DNA of 64,000 bases from Streptomyces sp. WAC 04229 (GCF_003947455.1 NZ_QHJH01000012.1:24640-88639), one strand, 5' to 3'. Positions 17,613 through 26,747 are shown, counted from the first letter of the stretch. Numbers and translations: made by a program. Notes: generated by a model not told the origin, from the letters alone.

Positions 17613-18461
17613 GTGAACGACGGCGACGGGACGCCCGCGGCGGCGGGGCAGGGGAGGCGGTTCGGTCCCCTGGGCACGGTCCTGGTGATCATCCCGACCT
17701 ACAACGAGGCGGAGAACATCAAGGCGATCGTCGCGCGCGTGCGCGAGGCGGTCCCCGAGGCCCACGTGCTCGTGGCCGACGACAACAGCCCCGACGGCAC
17801 CGGCAAGCTCGCCGACGAGCTGGCGGCGGAGGACGACCACGTTCAGGTCCTGCACCGCAAGGGCAAGGAGGGTCTCGGCGCCGCCTACCTCGCGGGCTTC
17901 CGCTGGGGACTGGAGCACGGCTACGGCGTGCTGGTCGAGATGGACGCCGACGGCTCCCACCAGCCCGAGGAGCTGCCCCGGCTGCTGACCGCCCTCAAGG
18001 GCGCCGACCTGGTGCTCGGCTCCCGCTGGGTGCCCGGCGGCCGGGTGGTGAACTGGCCCAGGTCGCGCGAGATCATCTCCCGCGGCGGCAGCATGTACTC
18101 GCGGATCGCCCTGGACCTGCCGCTGCGCGACATCACCGGCGGTTACCGCGCCTTCCGCTCCGAGACCCTGGAAGGGCTCGGACTGGAGGAGGTCGCTTCC
18201 CAGGGCTACTGCTTCCAGGTCGACCTGGCCCGCCGGGCGATCAAGGCGGGTTACCACGTCGTCGAGGTCCCGATCACCTTCGTCGAGCGGGAGCTCGGCG
18301 ACTCCAAGATGAGCCGGGACATCCTCGTGGAGGCGCTCTGGCGGGTCACCACGTGGGGCGTGGGGGAGAGGGTCGGCAAGGTCCTGGGACGCGACAAGCA
18401 GTCCGACAGGCCGGCCGTGCCGGGCGACAAGTCGGCACAGGCGTCCGACAGGAACGCCTGA
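17613..18461 (+). CDS. ppm1: Polyprenol monophosphomannose synthase
   Basis: A 282-aa family 2 glycosyltransferase of the DPM1 type. It transfers mannose from GDP-mannose to polyprenyl phosphate on the cytoplasmic face of the membrane, the donor for protein O-mannosylation. Visible motifs: VIIPTYNEAENI, VADDNSPDGT, EMDADGSHQPEELP and GYCFQVDLARRAI. It lacks the acyltransferase half of the mycobacterial fusion, as in S. coelicolor Ppm1, which phage phiC31 infection needs there. GTG at 17613 is chosen because AAGGGG lies 5 bp upstream; a GTG one codon earlier is less well spaced. Confidence 0.93.
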   Translation: MNDGDGTPAAAGQGRRFGPLGTVLVIIPTYNEAENIKAIVARVREAVPEAHVLVADDNSPDGTGKLADELAAEDDHVQVLHRKGKEGLGAAYLAGFRWGLEHGYGVLVEMDADGSHQPEELPRLLTALKGADLVLGSRWVPGGRVVNWPRSREIISRGGSMYSRIALDLPLRDITGGYRAFRSETLEGLGLEEVASQGYCFQVDLARRAIKAGYHVVEVPITFVERELGDSKMSRDILVEALWRVTTWGVGERVGKVLGRDKQSDRPAVPGDKSAQASDRNA

Positions 18462-18507
18462 TCGTTCCCTTACGCCGCGCTGAGCCGGGGCCAGGCACAC
18501 TGGGAGT

Positions 18508-19083
18508 ATGACGACTGGCGCTCAGACCCCCAGGTCCCCCGGCCGGCCTCCGCGCTCCCGGCTGCGCACCTTCCTGCCGCTGGGCATCGCCGCCTGGCTC
18601 GTCCTGGAGATCTGGCTGCTGACCGTGGTGGCCGGCGCGTCCAGCGGCTTCGTGGTCTTCCTGCTGCTGGTCGCGGGCATCGTCCTCGGCTCCGTGGTCA
18701 TCAAGGCGGCGGGCCGCCGGGCCTTCAGGAACCTCACCGAGACGTTGCAGCAGCAGCAGTCCGGCGTCCCGCCCGAGGCCCGTCCCAACAGCGAGGGCAA
18801 CGGCCTGATGATGCTGGGCGGGCTGCTCCTGATCCTGCCCGGCCTCATCTCGGACGCGCTCGGCCTGCTCATGCTGCTGCCGCCGGTACAGAAGGCCGTC
18901 AGCCGCTCCGCGCAGCGCACGGTGGAGCGCAGGATCCGCGAGGCCGGCCCGGGCACCCTGGGCGACGCCTTCCGTCAGGCCCGGATGCACCGGCCCGACG
19001 GCAAGGTGGTCCAGGGCGAGGTCGTCCGGGACGACCACCCGGACGACGCCCCGCAGGGCCCCCGTCCGCCGTTGACCCACTGA
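18508..19083 (+). CDS. fxsA: FxsA family membrane protein
   Basis: A 191-aa inner membrane protein with the FxsA fold: two hydrophobic segments (about 22-60), a conserved LMMLGGLLLILPGLISDALG region (about 100-120) and a charged cytoplasmic tail. E. coli FxsA relieves F exclusion of phage T7; the role in Streptomyces is unknown. It starts 46 bp after ppm1 and probably shares its transcript. It is followed by a long bidirectional terminator. Confidence 0.9.
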   Translation: MTTGAQTPRSPGRPPRSRLRTFLPLGIAAWLVLEIWLLTVVAGASSGFVVFLLLVAGIVLGSVVIKAAGRRAFRNLTETLQQQQSGVPPEARPNSEGNGLMMLGGLLLILPGLISDALGLLMLLPPVQKAVSRSAQRTVERRIREAGPGTLGDAFRQARMHRPDGKVVQGEVVRDDHPDDAPQGPRPPLTH

Positions 19084-19131
19084 CGCCCTTCGGGGGTCGC
19101 CGGATCGCCGGCGCCCCCCGGACACACCAAA

Positions 19132-19174
19132 ACCGCGGGTGCCGTACGTGAAGCTCACGTACGGCACCCGCGGT
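19132..19174. terminator. 20-bp perfect stem between fxsA and rbpA
   Basis: Arms at 19132-19151 and 19155-19174 pair perfectly over 20 bp with a 3-nt loop. A run of A residues lies on the left side, giving a short U-tract for rbpA messages. It lies between convergent genes. Confidence 0.9.
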
Positions 19175-19202
19175 GTTCGGTTGTGTCGCCTACGGTTTCC
19201 CG

Positions 19203-19577
19203 CTACGCACTCTTGCGGCTGTCTCGCGGATGGACCGCGATGTTCATAGCGCCGGAGCGCAGTACGGCCAGCCGCTCCTCGAGGACCTCTTCGAGCTCCT
19301 CGCGGGTGCGCCGCTCCATCAGCATGTCCCAGTGCGTACGCGCGGGCTTGGCCTTCTTCTCCTCAGGGCCGTCGCCGTCCACCAGGAGTGCCTGGGCCCC
19401 GCAGACCTTGCACTCCCACTCCGGCGGGATCTCCGCCTCGACCGAGAAGGGCATCTCGAAGCGGTGCCCCTTCTCGCATGCGTACTCCACGGCCTGGCGC
19501 GGGGCCAGGTCGATGCCGCGGTCCGTCTCGTAGCTGGTCACCACGAGGCGCGTGCCGCGAAGAGCTCGCTCACTCAT
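19203..19577 (-). CDS. rbpA: RNA polymerase-binding protein RbpA
   Basis: A 124-aa RbpA. It binds the principal sigma factor and RNA polymerase, stabilises the open complex and raises HrdB-dependent transcription. Zinc ligands are at Cys34, His38, Cys56 and Cys59 (YACEKGH; WECKVCG), followed by the basic linker and the sigma-interaction helices (HWDMLMERRTREELEEVL). The length and key residues match the S. coelicolor protein. A SigR-type promoter at 19638-19665 suggests disulfide-stress induction. It is monocistronic. Confidence 0.97.
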   Translation of the reverse strand: MSERALRGTRLVVTSYETDRGIDLAPRQAVEYACEKGHRFEMPFSVEAEIPPEWECKVCGAQALLVDGDGPEEKKAKPARTHWDMLMERRTREELEEVLEERLAVLRSGAMNIAVHPRDSRKSA

Positions 19578-19637
19578 GAATCGTGCCTCCCGGGCTTGTC
19601 GCCCACAGGACAGGTGTCGCTGTCGTCGTCATCCGGT

Positions 19638-19665
19638 CAACGTCCGGGCGGCGGTAAAGATTCCC
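19638..19665 (-). promoter_or_regulatory. SigR-type promoter of rbpA
   Basis: On the minus strand, GGGAAT (19660-19665) is followed by exactly 18 bp and then GTTG (19638-19641). This is the SigR consensus GGAAT-N18-GTT. It lies about 60 bp upstream of the rbpA start codon, fitting the known SigR control of rbpA in S. coelicolor. Confidence 0.88.
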
Positions 19666-19854
19666 GTCCCGACTCCCGATCCGGGCCCTGCGTCGCCGTC
19701 GCAGCCGCAGCCTTGCAACCAGTGCAGTACCCGCCAACGTCCGGTTTGTCACCTCTGCTAACAGATGTGACATTGCGTTTCGGCACCTTTGACGCGCAGT
19801 AACGGTCCGCCTGGCAGGCCAAACGCGTACACTACAGCCCTTTCGCGCCGAGTG

Positions 19855-21201
19855 CTAAATCCTTTCGGGTACCGGGTTGCCCGCGTCGCCGATCGCACGC
19901 CTCACCGGCACCCGCGCGAGCAGCACGAAACCCAGCACGAAGAACGCCACCAGCGAGATGATGGCGTCCCGGTAGCTCCCGGTCAGCTGGTAGGTGAGCC
20001 CGAAGAGCAGCGGCCCGAGCCAGCTCATCCCGCGGTCGCTCAGCTCGTACGCCGAGAAGTACTCGGCCTCCTTGCCGGGCGGAACCAGCTGGGAGAAGAG
20101 GGAGCGGGAGAGCGCCTGGCTGCCGCCCAGCACCAGCCCGATCCCGGCGGCCAGCACGAAGAACCACACGGGCGCCCCGGCCGGCAGGAAGTACCCGGCG
20201 GCGAGGGTCGCCGTCCAGGCCACCAGCGACCCGAGGATGGCCCGCTTGGCCCCGTACGTCCTGGCCAGCCGCCCCAGGGCCAGCGCGCCCACCACCGCGA
20301 GCACCTGGACCAGCAGGACCGCCACGATGAGGGTGGACTGCCCGAGGCCCAGCTCCTCGGAGCCGTAGACCGACGCTTGGGTGATCACCGTCTGGATGCC
20401 GTCGTTGTAGACGAGGTACGCCAGCAGGAAGGCCAGTGTCAGCGGGTGGCGGCGCATGTCGCGGATCGTCGCCGCGAGCTGCTGCCGGCCGGTCCCCGCG
20501 GCCTGGCGCGCGGGGGTGCGGCGGTCGCGCAGTCGTCGTAGCGGGATGAGCGCGAAGGCGCCCCACCACAGTCCGGCGGACGCCAGGCAGATGCGGACCG
20601 CGGCGCTCTCGCTCAGTCCGAAGGAGTCGTGGGCTGTGTAGAGGATCAGGTTCGCGATCAGGACCAGGGCCCCGGCCGCGTATCCGAAGGCCCACCCGCG
20701 CGAGGAGACGGCGTCGCGTTCCCCGGGCGGTGCGATCTGCGGAAGGTACGAGTTGTAGAGCATCATCGCCACCGACTGGGCGGCATTGGCGACGACCAGG
20801 AGCACGCCGCCCAGCAGATAGCGGTCGCCGTCCAGGAAGAACATCCCCGCAGTGGCCGCGGCGCCCGTGTACGCGGCCGCGGCCAGCAGCGGCTTCTTGC
20901 GGCCCGAGCGGTCGGCCGCGGCGCCCACCAGGGGCATCACCAGGACCGCCACGATCACCGAGAGGGACACCGAGTAGGCGAAGAAGGACCCGGCGCGCAC
21001 CGGTATCCCCAGCGGATGGACGTACCCGTCCCCGTCCGCCGCCGACTCGGCGACCGACGTCAGATAGGGCCCCAGGAACACGGTGAGCACGCTTGTCGAG
21101 TAGACGGAGCACGCCCAGTCGTAGAAGTACCAGCCGCGCTGTTCGCGCCGCCGGTCGGCGGCCCCGTCGGCCGCTTCCGTCCGCAGGGTGTCGGTGCCCA
21201 C
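19855..21201 (-). CDS. MFS transporter, UMF1/Atg22-like
   Basis: A 448-aa membrane protein with about 12 hydrophobic segments. The N-terminal signature YFYDWACSVYSTSV is typical of the UMF1 (vacuole permease/Atg22-like) branch of the major facilitator superfamily; AAADRSGRKKPLL is the usual loop 2-3 motif. Fungal members export amino acids from vacuoles, but bacterial substrates are unknown. It is transcribed away from the window start, ending 277 bp from the rbpA start codon. Confidence 0.86.
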   Translation of the reverse strand: MGTDTLRTEAADGAADRRREQRGWYFYDWACSVYSTSVLTVFLGPYLTSVAESAADGDGYVHPLGIPVRAGSFFAYSVSLSVIVAVLVMPLVGAAADRSGRKKPLLAAAAYTGAAATAGMFFLDGDRYLLGGVLLVVANAAQSVAMMLYNSYLPQIAPPGERDAVSSRGWAFGYAAGALVLIANLILYTAHDSFGLSESAAVRICLASAGLWWGAFALIPLRRLRDRRTPARQAAGTGRQQLAATIRDMRRHPLTLAFLLAYLVYNDGIQTVITQASVYGSEELGLGQSTLIVAVLLVQVLAVVGALALGRLARTYGAKRAILGSLVAWTATLAAGYFLPAGAPVWFFVLAAGIGLVLGGSQALSRSLFSQLVPPGKEAEYFSAYELSDRGMSWLGPLLFGLTYQLTGSYRDAIISLVAFFVLGFVLLARVPVRRAIGDAGNPVPERI

Positions 21202-21253
21202 CCGTGCCTCGCTTCCCCGTGCGCGCGCACCGCCCCGGGCGACCGGCCGGGAC

Positions 21254-22021
21254 TCAGGCCCAGACGCCGCGGTCCTCCATGACCTTGCGCAGTGTGTCGA
21301 TGTGATCGGTCATGATGCCATCCACTCCCAGGTCCAGGAGCCGGTGCATGCGGTCCGGATCGTTCACCGTCCAGACGTGCACCTGGAGCCCGCGCGCGTG
21401 GGCGGCGCGCAGGAAGCGGCGGTCCACGACCCGGATGCCCGACTGGACCTCTGGGACCTGCGCGGCCACCGCAGCACGGTGTGGGGCGAGCGGAACACCC
21501 CATGAGCGCAGCCGGAGGCCCAGGACGCCGCGGATGCCGTACGAGGTGGCCAGGCGCGGGCCCGCCAGGCGCTGGGCGCGCGCCACGCGTGCCTCCGAGA
21601 ACGAGCCGACGCAGACCCGGTCCCAGGCGTTCGTCCGCCCGATCAGCTCCAGGAGGGGCACCAGCGCGGGCTCCGCCTTCACGTCGATGTTCCAGCGCAC
21701 CTCGGGGAACGTCCCGAGGAGTTCCTCGAAGAGCGGCACCGGCTCCTCGCCCGCCACGCGCGCGTGACGCACCCGCTCCCACGGAAGGTCCGCGATCCGC
21801 CCGGCCCCGTCGGTCACCCGGTCCAGGGTCGCGTCGTGGAAGGCGACGAGCCTCCCGTCGCGCGTGGCGTGGACGTCGGTCTCGATGTACCGGTAGCCCG
21901 CCTCGACCGCCCGCCGGAACTGCCGCAGCGTGTTCTCCAGACCGTCCGCCGAACCGCCCCGGTGGGCGAAGGCGATCGGGCCGGGGTGGTCGAGGTAGGG
22001 GTGGCGTATCGGGGTGGTCAC
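21254..22021 (-). CDS. Glycerophosphodiester phosphodiesterase
   Basis: A 255-aa GDPD-fold enzyme that hydrolyses glycerophosphodiesters to glycerol 3-phosphate and an alcohol. Active-site motifs are present: AHRGGSADGLENT (His and Arg), IETDVHATRDGRLVAFHD (Glu-x-Asp and second His), and WNIDVKAE. No signal peptide is seen, so it is cytoplasmic. The GTG start at 22021 overlaps the stop of the YczE-like gene by 4 bp (GTGA), so the two are translationally coupled. Confidence 0.9.
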   Translation of the reverse strand: MTTPIRHPYLDHPGPIAFAHRGGSADGLENTLRQFRRAVEAGYRYIETDVHATRDGRLVAFHDATLDRVTDGAGRIADLPWERVRHARVAGEEPVPLFEELLGTFPEVRWNIDVKAEPALVPLLELIGRTNAWDRVCVGSFSEARVARAQRLAGPRLATSYGIRGVLGLRLRSWGVPLAPHRAAVAAQVPEVQSGIRVVDRRFLRAAHARGLQVHVWTVNDPDRMHRLLDLGVDGIMTDHIDTLRKVMEDRGVWA

Positions 22022-22686
22022 CGACGCAGTATCGCGCGCCGGGGTTCGCCGGCGGCGACCACCGTGCTGCCGGAAGGTGCCGGGTGCACGGCGAAGACGC
22101 GCAGGAACACCTGGGCGAGCGGGCCGATCGACACCGCGTACAGGAGGGTGCCGACACCGACCGTGCCGCCGAGGGCGAAGCCCGTGACCACGACGGTGAT
22201 CTCGACGGCCGTGCGCACCAGGCGTACCGAGAGGCCCGTGCGCCGGTTCAGGCCGGTCATCAGGCCGTCGCGCGGGCCGGGGCCGAACCGCGCGGCGATG
22301 TACAGCCCGGTCGCCGCCCCGTTCAGGACGATCCCCGCCGCCATGGCGGCGATCCGCAGCGGCAGCCCCTGGGCGTCCGGCAGGACGGACAGCGTCGCGT
22401 CCATCGCCGCGCCGATCACCAGCACGTTGGAGACCGTGCCCAGGCCCGGCCGCTGGCGCAACGGGATCCACAGGAGCAGCACGGCGGCGCCCAGGACGGT
22501 CAGCACCACGCCCATGGACAGGCCGGTGCGTTCCGCCAGTCCCTGGTGCAGCACGTTCCACGGCTCCAGGCCGAGTCCCGACCGGACCAGCAGCGCCGAA
22601 CTCGCGCCGTACAACGCGAGTCCGCCGTAGAGCTGGGTCAGCCGCCGTGTGAGGTGCCGGTGCCGGACCTCGGCCTGCCTGGACAA
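22018..22686 (-). CDS. YczE/YitT-type integral membrane protein
   Basis: A 222-aa protein with about five hydrophobic helices and the family signature GLGLEPWNVLHQGLAERTGL. RFGPGPRDGLMTGL repeats this pattern in the second half. It resembles YczE/YyaS membrane proteins of unknown function. The TTG at 22686 is chosen because GGGGGC lies 6 bp upstream; the frame is open to 22788 without a better site. It is divergent from a MocR-type regulator, a gene pairing described for a subgroup of MocR proteins, and coupled to a GDPD gene. Confidence 0.78.
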   Translation of the reverse strand: MSRQAEVRHRHLTRRLTQLYGGLALYGASSALLVRSGLGLEPWNVLHQGLAERTGLSMGVVLTVLGAAVLLLWIPLRQRPGLGTVSNVLVIGAAMDATLSVLPDAQGLPLRIAAMAAGIVLNGAATGLYIAARFGPGPRDGLMTGLNRRTGLSVRLVRTAVEITVVVTGFALGGTVGVGTLLYAVSIGPLAQVFLRVFAVHPAPSGSTVVAAGEPRRAILRR

Positions 22687-22787
22687 GATCTGCCCCCTGT
22701 GTGGTCGTAGTGGCCTGCTGCATGACACCCTGTGGCTTGAGAAGGAGAAGCAACCATGGCCAATTCGGGGAAGGTGGACTGATTTCA

Positions 22788-24290
22788 ATGGCGCAGTGGA
22801 CCTCGGCCGTGGGGGCCGGTCAGCTCGCCCGGCTGCTCGGCTCCCAGCAGGACCGCCCCGCCGGGCCCGGCACCCGCCGCCCGCCCGCCTACCGTGCGCT
22901 CGCCGACGGCATCCGTCTGCTGGTCCTCGAAGGCCGCGTTCCGGTCGCCGCCCGGCTGCCCGCCGAGCGCGAACTGGCCCTCGCCCTGACCGTCAGCCGG
23001 ACCACTGTCGCCGCCGCCTACGAGGCGCTGCGCGCGGAGGGCTTCCTGGAGTCCCGGCGCGGCGCGGGCAGCTGGACGGCCGTACCGGCCGGGAACCCGC
23101 TGCCGGCGCGCGGTCTCGAACCCCTGCCGCCCGAAGCGCTCGGTTCGATGATCGACCTGGGCTGCGCGGCGCTCCCCGCGCCCGAGCCCTGGCTCACCCG
23201 GGCCGTGCAGGGCGCCCTGGAGGAGCTGCCGCCGTACGCGCACACCCACGGCGACTATCCCGCGGGACTGCCGACGCTGCGCGCGATGATCGCCGAGAGG
23301 TACACCGCGCGCGGGATCCCGACCATGCCCGAGCAGATCATGGTGACCACGGGCGCGATGGGCGCGATCGACGCCATCTGCCACCTCTTCGGGGGGCGCG
23401 GAGAGCGGATCGCCGTGGAATCGCCCTCCTACGCGAACATCCTCCAGCTGATGCGGGAGGCCGGCGCCCGGCTCGTCCCCGTCGCGATGGCCGAGGGGCT
23501 GACCGGCTGGGACGTCGACCGCTGGCGCCAGGTGCTGCGCGAGGCCGCTCCGCGCGTCGCCTATGTCGTCGCCGACTTCCACAACCCCACCGGCGCGCTC
23601 GCCGAGGAGGACCAGCGACGCCGTCTCGTGGACGCCGCCCGGTCGGCGGGCACGGTGCTCGTGGCCGACGAGACGATGAGCGAGCTGTGGCTGGACGACG
23701 ACGTCGAGATGCCGCGGCCCGTGTGCGCCTTCGACCCGGCCGGGTCCACCGTCGTCACCGTCGGTTCCGCGAGCAAGGCCTTCTGGGCCGGGATGCGCAT
23801 CGGGTGGGTCCGCGCCGCGCCGGATGTCATCCGCAGCCTGGTCGCCGCGCGGGCGTACGCCGACCTGGGCACGCCCGTACTGGAGCAGCTGGCCGTGAAC
23901 TGGCTCTTCAGCACCGGCGGCTGGGAACAGGCCGTGGCGGTCCGCCGCGAGCAGGCCAGGCAGAACCGGGACGAGCTGGTGGCGGCGGTACGGCGGGAGC
24001 TGCCCGACTGGGAGTTCGAGGTGCCCAGGGGCGGGCTCACTCTGTGGGTGCGGACGGGCGGCCTCTCCGGCTCCCGGCTCGCGGAGGCGGGGGAGCGGGT
24101 GGGGGTACGGGTCCCGTCCGGTCCGCGCTTCGGGGTTGACGGCGCCTTCGAGGGGTACGTCCGGCTGCCCTTCACGGTGGGTGGCGCGGTGGCCGAGGAG
24201 GCGGCGTCCCGGCTGGCCGCGGCGGCCCGCCTGGTGGAGAGCGGCGGAGCCGGGAGCGGCGGCGAGGCGCCGCGGACGTTCGTGGCGTAG
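22788..24290 (+). CDS. MocR-type regulator (GntR HTH fused to aminotransferase domain)
   Basis: A 500-aa fusion. The N-terminal GntR winged helix (about residues 35-105) has YRALADGIRLLVLEGR, LPAERELALAL and SRTTVAAAYEALRAEGFLES. A fold-type I PLP-dependent aminotransferase-like domain follows (about 125-495). The PLP lysine is in GSASKAFWAGMRIGW (near residue 330). HNPTG and VADETMSELW are also visible. It probably senses PLP or an amino compound and controls the divergent yczE-like/GDPD pair, whose start lies about 100 bp away. The ATG at 22788 has only a weak ribosome site (GGGGAAGG about 15 bp upstream). Confidence 0.9.
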   Translation: MAQWTSAVGAGQLARLLGSQQDRPAGPGTRRPPAYRALADGIRLLVLEGRVPVAARLPAERELALALTVSRTTVAAAYEALRAEGFLESRRGAGSWTAVPAGNPLPARGLEPLPPEALGSMIDLGCAALPAPEPWLTRAVQGALEELPPYAHTHGDYPAGLPTLRAMIAERYTARGIPTMPEQIMVTTGAMGAIDAICHLFGGRGERIAVESPSYANILQLMREAGARLVPVAMAEGLTGWDVDRWRQVLREAAPRVAYVVADFHNPTGALAEEDQRRRLVDAARSAGTVLVADETMSELWLDDDVEMPRPVCAFDPAGSTVVTVGSASKAFWAGMRIGWVRAAPDVIRSLVAARAYADLGTPVLEQLAVNWLFSTGGWEQAVAVRREQARQNRDELVAAVRRELPDWEFEVPRGGLTLWVRTGGLSGSRLAEAGERVGVRVPSGPRFGVDGAFEGYVRLPFTVGGAVAEEAASRLAAAARLVESGGAGSGGEAPRTFVA

Positions 24291-24325
24291 CCCGGGTTCG
24301 GCAGGGCGGAGCGGTCGGTGTGAAC

Positions 24326-24365
24326 GCGGCCGGGGCGGAGCGGTGGGTCGCTCCGCCCCGGCCGC
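24326..24365. terminator. 17-bp perfect stem between mocR-type and sffA genes
   Basis: Arms 24326-24342 and 24349-24365 pair perfectly over 17 bp (GCGGCCGGGGCGGAGCG and its complement), loop 6 nt. It lies between convergent genes and serves both. Confidence 0.87.
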
Positions 24366-24396
24366 GGTCACCTTCTCAGGGGCCGCGGTCACCCTT

Positions 24397-26220
24397 TCAG
24401 GAGGCCTCCGCCGCGACGGCCTTGGCGGGGACCGGCTCCGCCGCGACGGCCGTAACGGGGACCGGCCCCGCGGGGACCGGGTCCGACGTCGCGGGCTCAG
24501 CGGAGGCCTCCGGACCGCCCGGTGCCTCGGGCGCCCCCGTCGTTGTCTCCGTCGCCACCGGCGTGGGTTCGGGCTCCGCCGGGGCTTCCTCCGGCTCGGT
24601 CCGGTTGGGTGCCGGCCGGGCCTTCTTCTCCATCGACACCGCCTTGGCCTCCGCCGTCGCCTCCGCCGCCTCCGCCTCCGCGGGGACCGGCGCCCGCTCC
24701 CCGTCCGCCGGGGTCGTGCGCGGGGGGAGCAGGTCGAGCACCGCCTGCCGGTGGGCGTCGCTCGTGGCGTCGTCGTAGGGGTCCGGAGTGGCCGGGACCT
24801 GGAGGCGGTGCACCGCTCCCGTGCCGAGGCGGGCGTACCCGCGACCGGGGGGAACCTGGTCGACGGGGGTGGTGTGCGGGGGAGCGCCCAGCGCGGCGGT
24901 CAGTTCGTCCGCCGTGGCCGGGCCGAGCACCACGCGCGCGCGTGTGTGCTGCCGTACGCCGTCGCTGAGGCCCTCCAGGGCGTCCAGCTGGTCGGCGACG
25001 ACCACCGTCACGTGCGCGGCGCGGCCGTGCCGCAGGGGCACCTGGAGCAGGGACTGCGGGTCCCTGCGGCCCTCGGCCGTGGCGAGGTGCGTGAAGGCGC
25101 TCGGACGGTCCAGGAGGACCCACAGGGGCCGTCGGGTGTCGTCCGGTGCGGGCTGCCCCTCCTGGCGGGCCCGGTTGACGGAGATCAGCCGGCGCTCGGT
25201 CTCGGCGGCGGCCCACTCCAGGCTGGTCAGCGCCCCGGTGAGGCCCGCCTCGACGGCCAGGACGCCGTCCCGGCCGACCAGGCAGGCGTACTCACCGGTG
25301 CCGCCGCCGTCGACGATCAGGATGTCTCCGTGGTGCAGCGCCTGGAGGGCGACCGAGCGCAGCAGTGTGGAGGTGCCGGTGCCGGGCCGGCCCAGGACCA
25401 GCAGGTGGGGTTCGGTCGAGCGGATGCCGGTGCGCCAGACGACCGGCGGGACGTCGCGCCGCTCCTCGCCGTGGGTGAGCGGGAGGGTGCGCTGGACCCG
25501 GGTCGGGTCGGTGAAGCCGAGGACGGTCTCGCCGGGCGCGGTGACGAAACGCTGGGCGGCGATGTCGGTGGGGAGCGCCGCGAGCACGTCGACGGTGAGG
25601 TGGTTGGCCTCCTCGTCCCACGTGAAGTGGTACTCCCGGCCCCGGCCGGACTTCGCGGTGAGCAGGTGCTCGATGCGGGTCCGGGAGCCGGCCTCCCCGT
25701 CGGTGAAGTAGGCGGGGTAGCGGATCACCAGGTGGGTGAAGCGGCCGCCGCCGTCGAACTCGTAGGACGGGAACGCCTTCTCCCAGGAGCCGCCGTGGGC
25801 GTACAGGGGGTCGGGGTCCTCGGCGAGCGAGAAGTACGGGACCAGGGCCTCGTAGAGGGACTGGAGGCGCTGGGTCTGGGAGTCGTCGGGGCCTTCCGGC
25901 GTGGCCGGGGTGCGGTCCCTGCCCTGCCAGGCTGCCGCCGCCATCAGGGCGATGACGGCGAGCAGCGGGCCGTACGGCACGAGTGCCACGACCAGGACCA
26001 CCGAGGCCACCAGGAACAGCAGCGCACCGCGCCGGTCCTTGGGGGTCTCGGTCCATCTGCTCCGCCCGGCTGCGGCCAGCCTGCGCAGACCGCGGCCGAT
26101 CGTGATCAGCGGCTGGAGGACGTCGGTGGCGCTGTCGGCCGCCGTCCGGGCCAGCACCCGGCTCCGGGCGAGCTGTGCGCCGCCGTTGCTCAGAATGCGG
26201 GGGAGGGGCCGCCGGGCCAC
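24397..26220 (-). CDS. sffA: SpoIIIE/FtsK-family septal DNA-translocase-like protein SffA
   Basis: A 607-aa protein. A basic N-terminus and two hydrophobic helices (about 66-98) lead into an FtsK/SpoIIIE-like ATPase region with Walker A GRPGTGTS (near residue 280) and ILIVDGGGTGE. WVLLDRPSAFTHL and VVVADQLDALEGL follow in the order of FtsK domains. The C-terminal 130 residues are Ala/Pro/Glu-rich and probably disordered. The known pair smeA-sffA in S. coelicolor has this order; SmeA brings SffA to sporulation septa, where it aids chromosome segregation and spore maturation. Start GTG at 26220 has AGGAGG 5 bp upstream. smeA ends 52 bp upstream. Confidence 0.88.
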   Translation of the reverse strand: MARRPLPRILSNGGAQLARSRVLARTAADSATDVLQPLITIGRGLRRLAAAGRSRWTETPKDRRGALLFLVASVVLVVALVPYGPLLAVIALMAAAAWQGRDRTPATPEGPDDSQTQRLQSLYEALVPYFSLAEDPDPLYAHGGSWEKAFPSYEFDGGGRFTHLVIRYPAYFTDGEAGSRTRIEHLLTAKSGRGREYHFTWDEEANHLTVDVLAALPTDIAAQRFVTAPGETVLGFTDPTRVQRTLPLTHGEERRDVPPVVWRTGIRSTEPHLLVLGRPGTGTSTLLRSVALQALHHGDILIVDGGGTGEYACLVGRDGVLAVEAGLTGALTSLEWAAAETERRLISVNRARQEGQPAPDDTRRPLWVLLDRPSAFTHLATAEGRRDPQSLLQVPLRHGRAAHVTVVVADQLDALEGLSDGVRQHTRARVVLGPATADELTAALGAPPHTTPVDQVPPGRGYARLGTGAVHRLQVPATPDPYDDATSDAHRQAVLDLLPPRTTPADGERAPVPAEAEAAEATAEAKAVSMEKKARPAPNRTEPEEAPAEPEPTPVATETTTGAPEAPGGPEASAEPATSDPVPAGPVPVTAVAAEPVPAKAVAAEAS

Positions 26221-26272
26221 TGATGCCTCCTGGAGTGCGTACGTGGGGGTGTCGGGTGGGGGGAGGGGGGCG

Positions 26273-26467
26273 TCAGAACTTGATTCCGCCTAGGAGGCCC
26301 GCCAGGCTCTCGCCGCCCGCCTTGATGCTCGGCGCGATGGCGGTACTCGCGAGATAGAACCCGAACAGGACCGCGACCAGCGCGTGCGAGGCCTTGAGGC
26401 CGTCCTTGCGGAAGAAGATGAAGACGACGATGCCGAGCAGGACCACGCCTGAGATCGAGAGGATCAT
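26273..26467 (-). CDS. smeA: Small membrane protein SmeA
   Basis: A 64-aa protein with two hydrophobic helices (about residues 2-20 and 28-47) and a short FFRKDGLKAS turn between them. The size, topology and position directly upstream of sffA identify it as SmeA, which localises to sporulation septa and recruits SffA. AGGAG lies 7 bp before the ATG. Transcription of this pair in S. coelicolor depends on sporulation regulators; no such operator was identified in the 280 bp upstream. Confidence 0.88.
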   Translation of the reverse strand: MILSISGVVLLGIVVFIFFRKDGLKASHALVAVLFGFYLASTAIAPSIKAGGESLAGLLGGIKF

Positions 26468-26747
26468 GTGAGTTCTCCTGGTTCACGGGGGACAGTCACC
26501 ATGAGTACTTCCAGGCTCACAGCATGTATCCATACGATAAAAGGTGCAAATGGGGGAAATTCGGCAGAATCACCCTGATTGGCGGCGTGTTTGTTGGGCC
26601 GGACGAGTGCTTCGCGAGCCAGTACCCTGGCGATTCACTCGTACGGCGGCACCGCTCGCCGCCGTACGTGGCAACACCCGGGGAGTACCCCGGCAGCGTG
26701 CGCAGTCCCGCAGTCCCCAACGTTCGCAGTGAGAGGCGGTCCGGCCG

